Shown: positions 52,884 to 60,512 of the stretch, one piece after another
Position numbering within the stretch: the first letter of the stretch is position 1
Layout of the letters: the number at the start of each line of letters is the position of its first letter
Source of the DNA: JAVBPB01 sp031549965
Lineage (GTDB): Bacteria > Bacillota > Clostridia > Lachnospirales > Lachnospiraceae
Assembly (NCBI GenBank): GCA_031549965.1
Contig: JAVBPB010000003.1
Span: 13,547 to 77,546, forward strand
DNA length: 64,000 nucleotides
Direction: 5' to 3'
Translations under genes and position numbers: made by a program
The notes under the pieces: model-generated
What the model was told of the DNA's origin: nothing
Database searches by the model: none
The model's input: the letters and a program-made list of their open reading frames with translations, nothing else

Positions 52884-54140
52884 TTAATAAAAAGTTGAAT
52901 AATTTTTTAGTGTGTGCTTGACATACGGGTGTCTTAATCCATGAAAAGTTAATTTTGGTAAATTATTTTGTTTTATAAAATCAGTAAACCATTGATAGGG
53001 TCTTGATGGTGACATAGGTTCACCTGATTCATGCCTAAAAACATAAATACTTTCTATAAAAGAATCTCCTAATTTTTCTTTACATTCATCAAGATACAGT
53101 TTATATTCTTTTAAAATATTAATAACAGTTGGTGATAAGGTAATGGTTCTAAGCCCATTTTCTGTTTTAGGCTCATTAACAATAATACTACCATACTCCT
53201 TAGCAACACGCTGACGTTGTTGTGTTACTTGTAATGTCCCATTTTCTAAATTAATGTGATTGTTTTCTAGACCTGCAATTTCACTAATTCGTAGACCAGA
53301 GTCTATAGTAAGGTAAATAATTGTTTTGTATTTTTTTGGTGCAGTTTCAAGAGCTTTAAACAAATTATTTAATTGAATTTCATCATAGTACATTGGCTTT
53401 GTCTTTTTTACTTTTGGGACTCTAACACGTTCAGCAGGATTGCTTAAAATTAAATTATTTCTTTTAGCTTCTGATAGAATTGTTGAAATTATATCATGAT
53501 GATGTTTAATTGTTTTGTCAGAAAGTTTTTCTTGTCTATGCTCTAAAATAAATGATTTGCTTAATGATAATTCAAAGTGCTCACATATTTTTGTAGCTGT
53601 TTTTAAATCTGTTCGTTCCCCATTTCTAATTCTTATAAATGTTTTAGATGTTATACCAATTTCAGAATTGGATTTTGATGTTTTAACACCTTTTAATAAA
53701 TTAATAACAATTTCGTTTGGTTTGTAGTAATTATCTAATCTCGCTCCTTCCTCAGAAAGATAATTGTAAAAGCCCTCTAAATGATGTGGCTGAATTTGAG
53801 ATAGTTTTAAATGTCCAATTTCTGGAATGATTCTTTCTTTTAATCTCACTTCATAATTGGGAAGAGTTGATTTTGCAAGTTGCTTTTTAGCATAATCATT
53901 GAACCACTTAAGAGCAAATTCTCTGAAAGTTATATTTTCACCATCTAAGTATGTGCCTTTTTGTACTTCTTCTTCAAAAATTATTTTTTGACGTTCCAAT
54001 TCTTTTTGAAGCTGTTTTTGAGTCAATTTGATATCAATTTTAATTGTTTTCTTCTTATATTTTTTACGTCCTTTTTCATCATAACCACAACTTACAGTTA
54101 GACGGTAAGTATCATTACAACGTTTTTCAATACTTGCCAT
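52884..54140 (-). CDS. Tyrosine integrase, C-terminally truncated
   Basis: A 418-residue site-specific recombinase. Its N-terminal arm-binding region is residues 1-65 (CGYDEKGRKKYKKKTIKI), followed by a SAM-like core-binding domain (about 70-235) and the catalytic domain with the first Arg (R284, DSGLRISEIAG) and H400-x-x-R403 (FHGLRH). Between residues 155 and 200 a helix-turn-helix of XRE type is inserted (IGITSKTFIRIRNGERTDLK). After HGLRH the frame runs into PYVKHTLKNYSTFY and stops. The LGHS segment and the Tyr nucleophile of the family are missing, so the protein should be catalytically dead. A matching C-terminus lies 4.5 kb further on the same strand, beyond the STAND gene. Its usual task would be integration and excision of the island at ssrA. 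Confidence 0.9.
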   Translation of the reverse strand: MASIEKRCNDTYRLTVSCGYDEKGRKKYKKKTIKIDIKLTQKQLQKELERQKIIFEEEVQKGTYLDGENITFREFALKWFNDYAKKQLAKSTLPNYEVRLKERIIPEIGHLKLSQIQPHHLEGFYNYLSEEGARLDNYYKPNEIVINLLKGVKTSKSNSEIGITSKTFIRIRNGERTDLKTATKICEHFELSLSKSFILEHRQEKLSDKTIKHHHDIISTILSEAKRNNLILSNPAERVRVPKVKKTKPMYYDEIQLNNLFKALETAPKKYKTIIYLTIDSGLRISEIAGLENNHINLENGTLQVTQQRQRVAKEYGSIIVNEPKTENGLRTITLSPTVINILKEYKLYLDECKEKLGDSFIESIYVFRHESGEPMSPSRPYQWFTDFIKQNNLPKLTFHGLRHPYVKHTLKNYSTFY

Positions 54141-54183
54141 TATTATATGCTCCTTTCTTAAATTAAAGTATAAAGGTCAATAA

Positions 54184-54206
54184 CCTAGCGGTAGTTTACG
54201 AGTTAT
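54184..54206. repeat. Left terminal inverted repeat of the IS
   Basis: A 23-base repeat beginning CCTAGCGGTAGTTTACG; exact reverse complement of 56119-56141. Confidence 0.95.
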
Positions 54207-54216
54207 GAAGTAAAAG

Positions 54217-54251
54217 TGCTGCAAATCCGCTTGTACAGCGGATTTGCAGCA
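54217..54251. terminator. Hairpin inside the IS, 3' of the transposase
   Basis: A 14-bp stem TGCTGCAAATCCGC / GCGGATTTGCAGCA with a 7-base loop. Probably the transposase terminator. Confidence 0.75.
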
Positions 54252-54265
54252 GCTACTAAAACTAC

Positions 54266-55975
54266 CTAACTCTTTTTTTCATACATTTTTAGCCCTAACG
54301 CATCCATCAGATTTTCGGTTTGTTCACAGGGCATAGATACGGAATATCCTTCTTTCAGCTTACGCTTCTGTTGATAATAGTGTACATATTGCTTTTTCTT
54401 TCCAAGTGTTTCAAGCATATCATTTATTCCGATCTGTATTCCTTGAGCGGCTAATTCTTTTTTCAATAGATAACATAAGCGAACTGCCATTACGCAACAG
54501 AATAGATGTACCCGAATTTTCTGATCTGTCCAACAAAAAAGTGGACGAACTGTCAGATAATCTGCATCCTTCATTTGCCGGAAGGTGTGTTCAAGCCTCC
54601 AGGCACTACGATATGCTTTGATAATCTCTTCACTTTCCCATTCCGACTGGTCTGTAAAAAGCACTGTCTTTCCCAACTCATGTTCTTTGAGCCAGTCCAA
54701 TTCCTCTTTGTTGTATCTCCATTCCAGTACTGGAATACCATCTTCTCCGTCCCTTACTTCATAATGAAATAGAGTTTTTATATATTCAATAGACAAAATT
54801 TTGTCCATATTTTTCTTAATACTTTCTACGGTAGGCTTCTTTCCGCCTTTGACCTGACTACTACGGCGTTTTTCTAACCGTTCTTCTAAATCTCTGATCT
54901 TTTCTATGCACTGAGTTTCGTTTTTGACGATTCCCTGCAACTGCCCATCTAAGAGAGCAGGATTTCTTGTTGAAATAATCGTATGTTCTTTCCCATACAC
55001 TTCTCCTTTGGTACGATAGTACGTCATTCCAGACAACTCTTTTGAACGAGCTTCTTGATACTGAGAGTCGGGTACTTCAAAGAGTTCTTTACACTGATTT
55101 TTCTTTAAGCCACCTACATAACAGAACGTATTTTCTGTTTCTGAAAGATTTTTTATATTGCCAATGGAATTATTTCCATGGTCAAAAACAAGGGTAACTT
55201 CTGCCTCTTCACCAAAAACCTTATAATATTTCTCTTTTAGATGTGTAATTGCATGGTCAAACTGCTTGCTATCATTTGTGTTTCCTTCATATACTTCATA
55301 AAACAGAGGCATTTCGTCTTCTCTGGAAAACATTAGTGACAATCCTACAATACGCAGATCGTTACGCTTTTCTTTGCTATGTCCACGCTTTGCAAGGGAA
55401 GCTTTTTCGTTCGAAGTGTCAATGTAAGTGAAAAAATTTGTTGCATCATAAATAAGACATTTAGGTTTTAAATTATAAAGGGTGCTTATTTTTCTTAAAA
55501 ATTGAAGTTCAAAAAGATCAATTTTATCTTCTGTCCAACGTGATACATTATCCCAAAAGCGCTGACTTTTCAACATTCCATCGGTTACTGGCATCCATTC
55601 CCGAAGCATGGTGTTTTCATACCACTCTTCTAAACCTGATCTGGAAAATGGAGATACTGCCCTGTTAATGATAGCAGCAAGAAGATAATGACCAGTAGAA
55701 AGTCCCTGATTACGTTTCCCAGAAATTGCATCGATCATTTCTATAACTCCAAGCTTTTTAGAGATATGATAAAGAGCAGCAACAGCCCCAAGATCGAGAT
55801 CTTTTGAATAAAGAGGAGGTTGGGCTCCTGTCACTAAAGAAAGCTTTTCCAATACATCCTCAGCAGTACCAAGATAGATCTGCTTTGAATGGACTGGCTT
55901 ACCATTAATCCGCTTGCTTTCCATGAAATAGTAATAGTCTTTTCCTTTTATATTCTTTTTTGATATATAAGCCAT
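54266..55975 (-). CDS. IS1634-family DDE transposase
   Basis: A 569-residue transposase of the IS4 superfamily (RNase H fold). The first Asp lies in IYDATNFFTYIDT, the second in TLVFDHGNNSIGN, and the catalytic Glu in the Y-x2-R-x3-E-x6-K signature (YRSAWRLEHTFRQMK). These are the hallmarks of IS1634-type enzymes, as is the N-terminal YYYFMESKRINGKPV block. The frame is intact and the ribosome binding site (GGTGGAGG) is good, so the element may still be active. It fills almost the entire IS. Confidence 0.95.
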   Translation of the reverse strand: MAYISKKNIKGKDYYYFMESKRINGKPVHSKQIYLGTAEDVLEKLSLVTGAQPPLYSKDLDLGAVAALYHISKKLGVIEMIDAISGKRNQGLSTGHYLLAAIINRAVSPFSRSGLEEWYENTMLREWMPVTDGMLKSQRFWDNVSRWTEDKIDLFELQFLRKISTLYNLKPKCLIYDATNFFTYIDTSNEKASLAKRGHSKEKRNDLRIVGLSLMFSREDEMPLFYEVYEGNTNDSKQFDHAITHLKEKYYKVFGEEAEVTLVFDHGNNSIGNIKNLSETENTFCYVGGLKKNQCKELFEVPDSQYQEARSKELSGMTYYRTKGEVYGKEHTIISTRNPALLDGQLQGIVKNETQCIEKIRDLEERLEKRRSSQVKGGKKPTVESIKKNMDKILSIEYIKTLFHYEVRDGEDGIPVLEWRYNKEELDWLKEHELGKTVLFTDQSEWESEEIIKAYRSAWRLEHTFRQMKDADYLTVRPLFCWTDQKIRVHLFCCVMAVRLCYLLKKELAAQGIQIGINDMLETLGKKKQYVHYYQQKRKLKEGYSVSMPCEQTENLMDALGLKMYEKKS

Positions 55976-56081
55976 AAATAGTTATACCTCCACCTAAAAA
56001 GAACTACTTAATACACATAATATCATACATTATTGTAAAATGCAATAGAAAAGGTTAGAGCTACATTGTTTTTGTTTAAAA

Positions 56082-56117
56082 ACCGCATAAAACCAAGCTT
56101 TTTTGATTTTATGCGGT
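56082..56117. repeat. Hairpin near the right end of the IS
   Basis: An 11-bp stem ACCGCATAAAA / TTTTATGCGGT around a 14-base loop. It lies upstream of the transposase and may limit read-through from outside. Confidence 0.6.
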
Positions 56118-56118
56118 A

Positions 56119-56141
56119 ATAACTCGTAAACTACCGCTAGG
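56119..56141. repeat. Right terminal inverted repeat of the IS
   Basis: Exact reverse complement of 54184-54206, followed by AATAA, the second copy of the target duplication. Confidence 0.95.
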
Positions 56142-56291
56142 AATAATAGGTTTTATTGTTTGCGTAGTAAAATGTAATGAGCTGCTTCGTCTAAAATTTA
56201 GAATATGTAAAAACAGTAGTAAAATAAAATTTTATCTTAAAAAAATTGTTGAAAAAATCATTAACAAAATCTAAATATAGGAGACTACGTT

Positions 56292-56426
56292 ATGGATGAA
56301 ATAATATGTATAGCTTTGGAGCAAGTTAATGAAAAGGTAGATGATGAATTAAATAATGATTTTAATCCTGAAATATATGTAAATGAGCAGGAATTAATTG
56401 ATGACTATTTTTCAGAAGAACTCTAA
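56292..56426 (+). CDS. Small acidic hypothetical protein, 44 residues
   Basis: An ATG after ATAGGAG with a frame of 44 codons (MDEIICIALEQVNEKVDDEL, ending DDYFSEEL). It is strongly acidic and probably helical. A strong terminator follows the stop codon by only about ten bases, which supports a real transcription unit. It lies between the IS and the decayed UPF0175 gene. I do not recognise a family; small acidic proteins in islands can be antitoxins, anti-restriction proteins or excision factors, but nothing here decides between them. Confidence 0.5.
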   Translation: MDEIICIALEQVNEKVDDELNNDFNPEIYVNEQELIDDYFSEEL

Positions 56427-56434
56427 ATGTGTTT

Positions 56435-56472
56435 AAACTACTACCAGTTTTATATATGGTAGTAGTTTTTTT
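56435..56472 (+). terminator. Terminator of the 44-residue gene
   Basis: A 12-bp stem AAACTACTACCA / TGGTAGTAGTTT with a 10-base loop and a run of eight T. Confidence 0.9.
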
Positions 56473-56606
56473 TATTGAAAATTAGAAAGCTATAGAGTAT
56501 AATCAATAGTATTAATGTGCTATTTAAAATCTTTGATATATCTATTTTATTAGAGTATAATAATAGTATAGAGATGGCAAAATAGTTATGAAAAAGAGGT
56601 GTTAAT

Positions 56607-56868
56607 ATGGATATTATAACAGTTCAAGTAGATTTTCCAAATAATATTAAAATAGCAACAGATAAAAAGAAACTACAGCACCAACTGACATAAAAAGGTA
56701 TTTGGCATTGTATTTTTTAAAGATATAATTTTATCTTTTGGTAAAGTTTGCGAATAAGCAGAAATGAGAAAATTTGATTTTCTAGATTTAGCAGGAAGTA
56801 GGCAGATATCATTAAATTATGATGTGGATGACTTTGATGATGATCTGAATAATAGAAGAACAAATTAA
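56607..56868 (+). pseudogene. UPF0175-family gene, frameshifted and interrupted
   Basis: The pieces MDIITVQVDFPNNIKIAT, DIKRYLALYFLK, DIILSFGKVCE-stop-AEMRKFDFLDLAGSRQ and ISLNYDVDDFDDDLNNRR lie in different frames but in the order of UPF0175 proteins (a small helix-turn-helix family with the KRYLALxLYxxGKISLGKAAELA core). At least two frameshifts and one stop separate them. The original start has a good AAGAGGTG ribosome binding site. UPF0175 genes are commonly paired with PIN-domain (DUF3368) partners, and an intact PIN gene follows after 17 bases. Confidence 0.75.
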
Positions 56869-56885
56869 TTTAAGGAGAGATGATG

Positions 56886-57335
56886 ATGATGAGAGTTTAT
56901 TTAGACAACTGTTGCTATAACCGTCCATATGATGATCAATCCCAATTGAGAATATCATTAGAAACCCAGGCAAAATTATATATTCAAAAATTAATACGAA
57001 ACAATCAGTTGGAGATGGTGTCTTCATATGTGCTTAACTACGAAAATGGGCAGAATCCGTATGAAATGAGAAAGAGTGCTATTATAGAATTTATGCAATA
57101 CAGCAAAATATACATTGATACAGATAAGTCAGATATTATAAAGAAAAGGGCAGATTCCATTATTATGACTGGTATCAAGACAAAGGATGCATACCATGTT
57201 GCGTGTGCGATTGAAGCTGGTTGTGAATATTTTTTATCTACAGATGATAGGTTACTAAAATATTGCACTAATGAGATAGAACTGATGAATCCACTGGATT
57301 TTATTAAACGATTGGAGGTTGATGATGATGAGTAA
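56886..57335 (+). CDS. PIN-domain protein, probable toxin or nuclease
   Basis: A PIN-domain ribonuclease-like protein of about 149 residues. The N-terminal MRVYLDNCCYNRPYDDQSQL supplies the first Asp, Glu/Asp residues lie in the middle (KTKDAYHVACAIEAG has the D of the second motif), and YFLSTDDRLLKY holds the third acidic pair. Together these are the hallmark of the Mg-binding nuclease centre. Four consecutive ATG codons lie at the start (56880-56889); 56886 and 56889 are best spaced from AAGGAG. Its presumed UPF0175 regulator upstream is a pseudogene, and the next gene overlaps its 3' end, so that gene may neutralise it or be its partner. Confidence 0.8.
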   Translation: MMRVYLDNCCYNRPYDDQSQLRISLETQAKLYIQKLIRNNQLEMVSSYVLNYENGQNPYEMRKSAIIEFMQYSKIYIDTDKSDIIKKRADSIIMTGIKTKDAYHVACAIEAGCEYFLSTDDRLLKYCTNEIELMNPLDFIKRLEVDDDE

Positions 57336-57537
57336 TAGTACGGTTGATATTATTGATAGGGGTATGAGTTATCTTATTGAGAAACTTGGGGTCATAGAGA
57401 CAGAGCAATTTATTTCTGTTATCATGAGAGAAAAATTTGATTACACAAAATGGCAAAGAAAAAAATTTGACAATGTGAGTTCGGATGATTTTAATCAAGC
57501 AGCAATAGCATATGCAAAGGAACACCCATTTAATTAG
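57328..57537 (+). CDS. Small protein coupled to the PIN gene
   Basis: About 69 residues (SNSTVDIIDRGMSYLIEKLG, then VIETEQFISVIMREKFDYTK and WQRKKFDN), basic in the middle and acidic at the end. It overlaps the PIN stop codon by eight bases, and its ribosome binding site GGAGG lies inside the PIN gene, so translation is coupled. Similar short proteins commonly accompany this type of PIN gene. I read it as the functional partner, possibly an antitoxin, but no DNA-binding fold is evident. Confidence 0.7.
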   Translation: MSNSTVDIIDRGMSYLIEKLGVIETEQFISVIMREKFDYTKWQRKKFDNVSSDDFNQAAIAYAKEHPFN

Positions 57538-57569
57538 TAGAATTAAAGTTTTATTTCATAAATTTATGA

Positions 57570-57585
57570 GTACTATTTGGGTACT
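57570..57585 (+). repeat. Arm-site-like repeat, right copy
   Basis: GTACTATTTGGGTACT, same orientation as the copy at 48090-48105. Confidence 0.6.
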
Positions 57586-57698
57586 AATACATTTAAAAGC
57601 TTGATAAAATACGATTAAATTACAATAAGCCATATAAACAAAAGGTTAGTAAATACAAGGGGTTTGACAACTTTAAATATATTTATAAAGTTACTTTT

Positions 57699-57728
57699 CA
57701 GGGGTTCGATTCCCCTCAGCTCCACTAA
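57699..57728 (+). repeat. attR: duplicated ssrA 3' end
   Basis: Thirty bases identical to 47980-48009, containing the T-arm and acceptor sequence of tmRNA without the rest of the gene. Confidence 0.9.
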
Positions 57729-57733
57729 TTGTT

Positions 57734-57754
57734 TTCTCAACCAATGGTTGAGAA
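57734..57754. repeat. Short palindrome after attR
   Basis: TTCTCAACC and GGTTGAGAA around AAT. A possible binding site or weak hairpin just outside the island. Confidence 0.45.
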
Positions 57755-57789
57755 TGAAAATTTACTAGAACTATAGCAATACCAATTTG

Positions 57790-57827
57790 GTTCTGCATGG
57801 GATAACCCCTTTTGCAGAACTTTTTTG
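57790..57827 (+). terminator. Probable original ssrA terminator
   Basis: GTTCTGCA pairs with TGCAGAAC and is followed by six T. It would follow ssrA by about 65 bases if the island were absent. Confidence 0.7.
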
Positions 57828-57979
57828 TAAGTATTAGAGAATTAATTAAAAGAATGTAAATGATAGCATATATGGTTTTTAAGATTCATGGTATTGCAGA
57901 ACGTACTTTAGGTGAATTTGATGACTATTTAGCAAAGTATCAATAAAACTTTAGTACTAAATAATTTGACTTTGGTTGA

Positions 57980-58025
57980 AAAATGCTCAAAAATCTTTAA
58001 TTATAAAGTTTTGAGCATTTTTGTT
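57980..58025. terminator. Terminator-type hairpin before the oxidoreductase gene
   Basis: A 13-bp stem AAAATGCTCAAAA / TTTTGAGCATTTT with a T-rich end on both strands. Confidence 0.75.
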
Positions 58026-58091
58026 TTGCTATTGAATTATACTGTATAAATAGTTATAATTAAATAAATCAAAAATAAAACGGAGGTCAAC

Positions 58092-59081
58092 ATGCAGACA
58101 ATACGATGGGGAATTATAGGAGCTGGCAGAATATCATCAGCATTTGCAAAAGCATTAAACCAAATAGAAAACGTAGAAATTACTGCAATAGGTTCAAAAG
58201 ACTTAACCAGAGCAAAAAAATTTGCCGATAAATTTAACATAAAAAAAGCATATAAAAGTTATGAAGAATTAGTCCAAGATGAAGAAATAGATGTAGTGTA
58301 CATAGGAACTCCTCATACTGAACACAAAAAAAATTCAATACTATGTCTAAACAATAAAAAGTCAGTACTATGTGAAAAACCATTCACAGTAAACGCAGAT
58401 GAAACAAAAGAACTAATTGACCTAGCAAAAAGCAAAAACCTTTTTTTAATGGAAGCAATGTGGACAAAATTTTTACCAACAAACAAAAAAGTAACAGAAT
58501 GGATAGAAAGCGGAATAATAGGTAAAATAACAACCATAAATGCCAGCTTTGGATTTTACAACGAAACAAATGAAGAAAACAGACTATTTAATAAAAATCT
58601 GGCAGGTGGAGCATTATTAGATGTTGGTATATATCCAGTTACATATGCTACCCAAATAATGAAACAATTACCATCCACAATCTTATCGTCATCAATCATA
58701 GGAAATACAGGAGTTGATGAACAAAACTCAATAATATTTAAGTATGACAATGATGTAATTGCTAATTTAGCATCCGCTATTAGTTCAAACTTAGGTTCAG
58801 ATGCAATAATAATAGGAACAAAAGGAAAGATACAAATAAACGCTTTCTTTAGAGCTGAATCTGCAAGTTTATACATAGGAGAAGAATTAATCGAAACCTT
58901 TACATCGCCATTTGAAATAAATGGTTATGAATATGAAGCACTAGAAGTTTGCAACTGCATAAGAAGCGGATTAACTGAAAGCAAAATTAATCCTCTAAAA
59001 GACACATTAGAAATAATGACCATATTAGATACAATCAGAAAACAGTGGAACTTAAAATATCCTTGTGAAGAAAACTCTTAA
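58092..59081 (+). CDS. Gfo/Idh/MocA-family oxidoreductase
   Basis: A 329-residue NAD(P)-dependent dehydrogenase acting on sugars or cyclitols. The N-terminal Rossmann fold starts with WGIIGAGRISSAFAKALNQ, and EKPFTVNADE holds the conserved E-K-P of the family. The C-terminal alpha/beta domain includes GGALLDVGIYPVTYA, where the catalytic Asp/His-type residues lie. Substrate cannot be deduced. The nearest family members are the trans-1,2-dihydrobenzene-1,2-diol dehydrogenase-like group. The start ATG follows CGGAGGT, and the next gene starts 23 bases after the stop. Confidence 0.9.
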   Translation: MQTIRWGIIGAGRISSAFAKALNQIENVEITAIGSKDLTRAKKFADKFNIKKAYKSYEELVQDEEIDVVYIGTPHTEHKKNSILCLNNKKSVLCEKPFTVNADETKELIDLAKSKNLFLMEAMWTKFLPTNKKVTEWIESGIIGKITTINASFGFYNETNEENRLFNKNLAGGALLDVGIYPVTYATQIMKQLPSTILSSSIIGNTGVDEQNSIIFKYDNDVIANLASAISSNLGSDAIIIGTKGKIQINAFFRAESASLYIGEELIETFTSPFEINGYEYEALEVCNCIRSGLTESKINPLKDTLEIMTILDTIRKQWNLKYPCEENS

Positions 59082-59104
59082 TTAAAAATAAAGGAGATGT
59101 CATA

Positions 59105-59671
59105 ATGGAAAATGAAGAACTTATTATTGATGGATACAGATTTAATTCAAAAAGAGAAGCAGAAGAAGCACAAAAAGAAAAAAAGCTAGTATCCTATTTA
59201 CGTTCAAAAACAGACCTGTCAAATCCAAATCATGTAATTCAAGTATACACAAAGTTAATTGAAAAAGATACATTTACCACAATAATAGGATACACATTTT
59301 TAAAAGAACTACAAAGCTATATTATCAGTAATAATGCAGCAACAGCTGAAAACATTCCAAACATTTTAATAAAAAAAAGAGAAACCATGGCAAATCAAAA
59401 TTTCTCAACCAAAAATGCAAACAAAATAGAATACAAATCAAGATTTACAACATCCGTAATAGTCAACTTTTTTCTATCAATCATAATTATTGTAATGTTA
59501 ATAATTGCATACAAATACAACGATTCTGATAGAATAACAAAACTTGAAAACTCCATAGTAGACAAATATGCAACCTGGTCAGATGAACTTTCAACAAAAG
59601 AAAAAGCACTAATAGAAAGGGAAGCCCAGATAATAATCCGTGAAAATAGCATAGAACAAGAAAGCAAATAG
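59105..59671 (+). CDS. One-span membrane protein of unknown function, 188 residues
   Basis: The N-terminal two thirds are cytoplasmic and charged, with a helical stretch (FNSKREAEEAQKEKKLVSYL) and a conserved-looking NPNHVIQVYTKLIEKDTFTT block. A single membrane helix follows (VIVNFFLSIIIIVMLIIAYK), and the last ~45 residues form a probable coiled coil (ITKLENSIVDKYATWSDELS, EREAQIIIREN). I do not recognise a named family; the N-terminal block is widespread as an unnamed domain in Lachnospiraceae-type genomes, in my recollection. It is probably co-transcribed with the oxidoreductase. Confidence 0.8.
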   Translation: MENEELIIDGYRFNSKREAEEAQKEKKLVSYLRSKTDLSNPNHVIQVYTKLIEKDTFTTIIGYTFLKELQSYIISNNAATAENIPNILIKKRETMANQNFSTKNANKIEYKSRFTTSVIVNFFLSIIIIVMLIIAYKYNDSDRITKLENSIVDKYATWSDELSTKEKALIEREAQIIIRENSIEQESK

Positions 59672-59837
59672 TAAATCCCTCCAACCAATACATTTGTCCA
59701 AATTCTTTCACATTTTTTTCATATATTACTGCTATAATAAAATAAATCATTTACGAAGCCAATAAACTTCATGAATATTTTCAGAATATTCTACACAGCT
59801 TAAATCCTCGTAAAAAACAAAAAAGTAGGAGGCCCTA

Positions 59838-60512
59838 ATGGATAAAAGCAAAATACTAATAGTAGACGACGAAAGCAGAATGAGAAAACTAGTAAAAGAC
59901 TTCCTAATCAAAAACAATTTTGAAGTAATAGAAGCAGAAAATGGAGAACAAGCAATAGAAATATTTTTTACCGATAAAGACATTTCATTAATAGTACTAG
60001 ACGTTATGATGCCCAAAATGGACGGCTGGCAAGTATGTCGTGAATTAAGACAATATTCAAAAGTACCAATCATTATGTTAACAGCCAAAAGTGATGAAAA
60101 AGACGAATTATTAGGATTCGAGCTTGGAGTAGATGAATATATATCAAAACCATTTAGCCCAAAGATATTGGTAGCAAGAATAGAAGCAATTCTAAGAAGA
60201 ACCAATGCATTTGAAGATTCGATAATGGAAGTGGGTGGAATCATACTAGACAAATCTGCCCATGAAGTAAAAATAGATGGACAAAGCATCGATTTAAGCT
60301 TTAAAGAATTTGAGCTACTAACATATTTCGTAGTAAATAAAGGAGTAGCACTATCAAGAGAAAAGATTCTTAATAATGTTTGGAACTATGATTATTTTGG
60401 TGATGCCAGAACCATAGATACCCATGTAAAAAAACTTAGGAGTAAGATGGGCGATAAAGGAGAATATATAAAAACAATATGGGGAATGGGCTATAAGTTT
60501 GAGGTAGACTAA
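59838..60512 (+). CDS. OmpR/PhoB-type response regulator
   Basis: A 224-residue two-component regulator. The receiver domain has the acidic pair in IVDDESRMRK, phospho-acceptor D55 (IVLDVMMPKMDG) and K104 (ISKPFSPK). The C-terminal winged helix (about 125-224) ends with the typical DARTIDTHVKKLRSKMG and YIKTIWGMGYKFE. Its stop overlaps the kinase start (TAATG), giving a coupled pair. The stimulus is unknown. The ATG follows TAGGAGG. Confidence 0.96.
   Translation: MDKSKILIVDDESRMRKLVKDFLIKNNFEVIEAENGEQAIEIFFTDKDISLIVLDVMMPKMDGWQVCRELRQYSKVPIIMLTAKSDEKDELLGFELGVDEYISKPFSPKILVARIEAILRRTNAFEDSIMEVGGIILDKSAHEVKIDGQSIDLSFKEFELLTYFVVNKGVALSREKILNNVWNYDYFGDARTIDTHVKKLRSKMGDKGEYIKTIWGMGYKFEVD

Larger units (their letters stand above)
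54184..56141. mobile_element. IS1634-like insertion sequence, complete
   Basis: 1,958 bases bounded by perfect 23-base inverted repeats (54184-54206, starting CCTAGCGGTAG, and 56119-56141) and flanked by a 5-base direct repeat AATAA (54179-54183 and 56142-56146). It contains one transposase gene. Internal hairpins near both ends (54217-54251 and 56082-56117) probably block incoming transcription. It inserted upstream of the integrase start, so it may separate the integrase from its promoter. The base composition is higher in G+C than the host. Confidence 0.95.
48006..57728. mobile_element. Genomic island integrated in ssrA, about 9.7 kb
   Basis: Boundaries are the 30-base direct repeat at the ssrA 3' end (47980-48009 and 57699-57728). 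Inside are tyrosine integrase sequences next to attL, a large nuclease-NACHT STAND gene, an IS1634-like element, a small acidic orphan gene and a UPF0175/PIN locus. A 16-base repeat (GTACTATTTGGGTACT) sits about 80 bases inside attL (48090) and about 115 bases inside attR (57570), in the same orientation, resembling integrase arm sites. No replication, conjugation or phage structural genes are seen, so it is a small cargo island and may be immobile because its integrase is broken. Confidence 0.88.
57538..58091. other. Right island boundary and spacer before the oxidoreductase gene
   Basis: 554 bases with no clear gene. From left to right it holds the right arm-like repeat (57570), attR (57699-57728), a short palindrome (57734-57754), a terminator (57790-57827), a 28-codon frame at 57860-57946 (VFKIHGIAERTLGEFDDYLA) that is too short to support as a gene, and a second terminator (57980-58025). 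Confidence 0.6.

Noticed and set aside
57860..57946. 28-codon frame after attR
   Set aside because: Too short, without a ribosome binding site, and located between two terminators; no evidence for translation.
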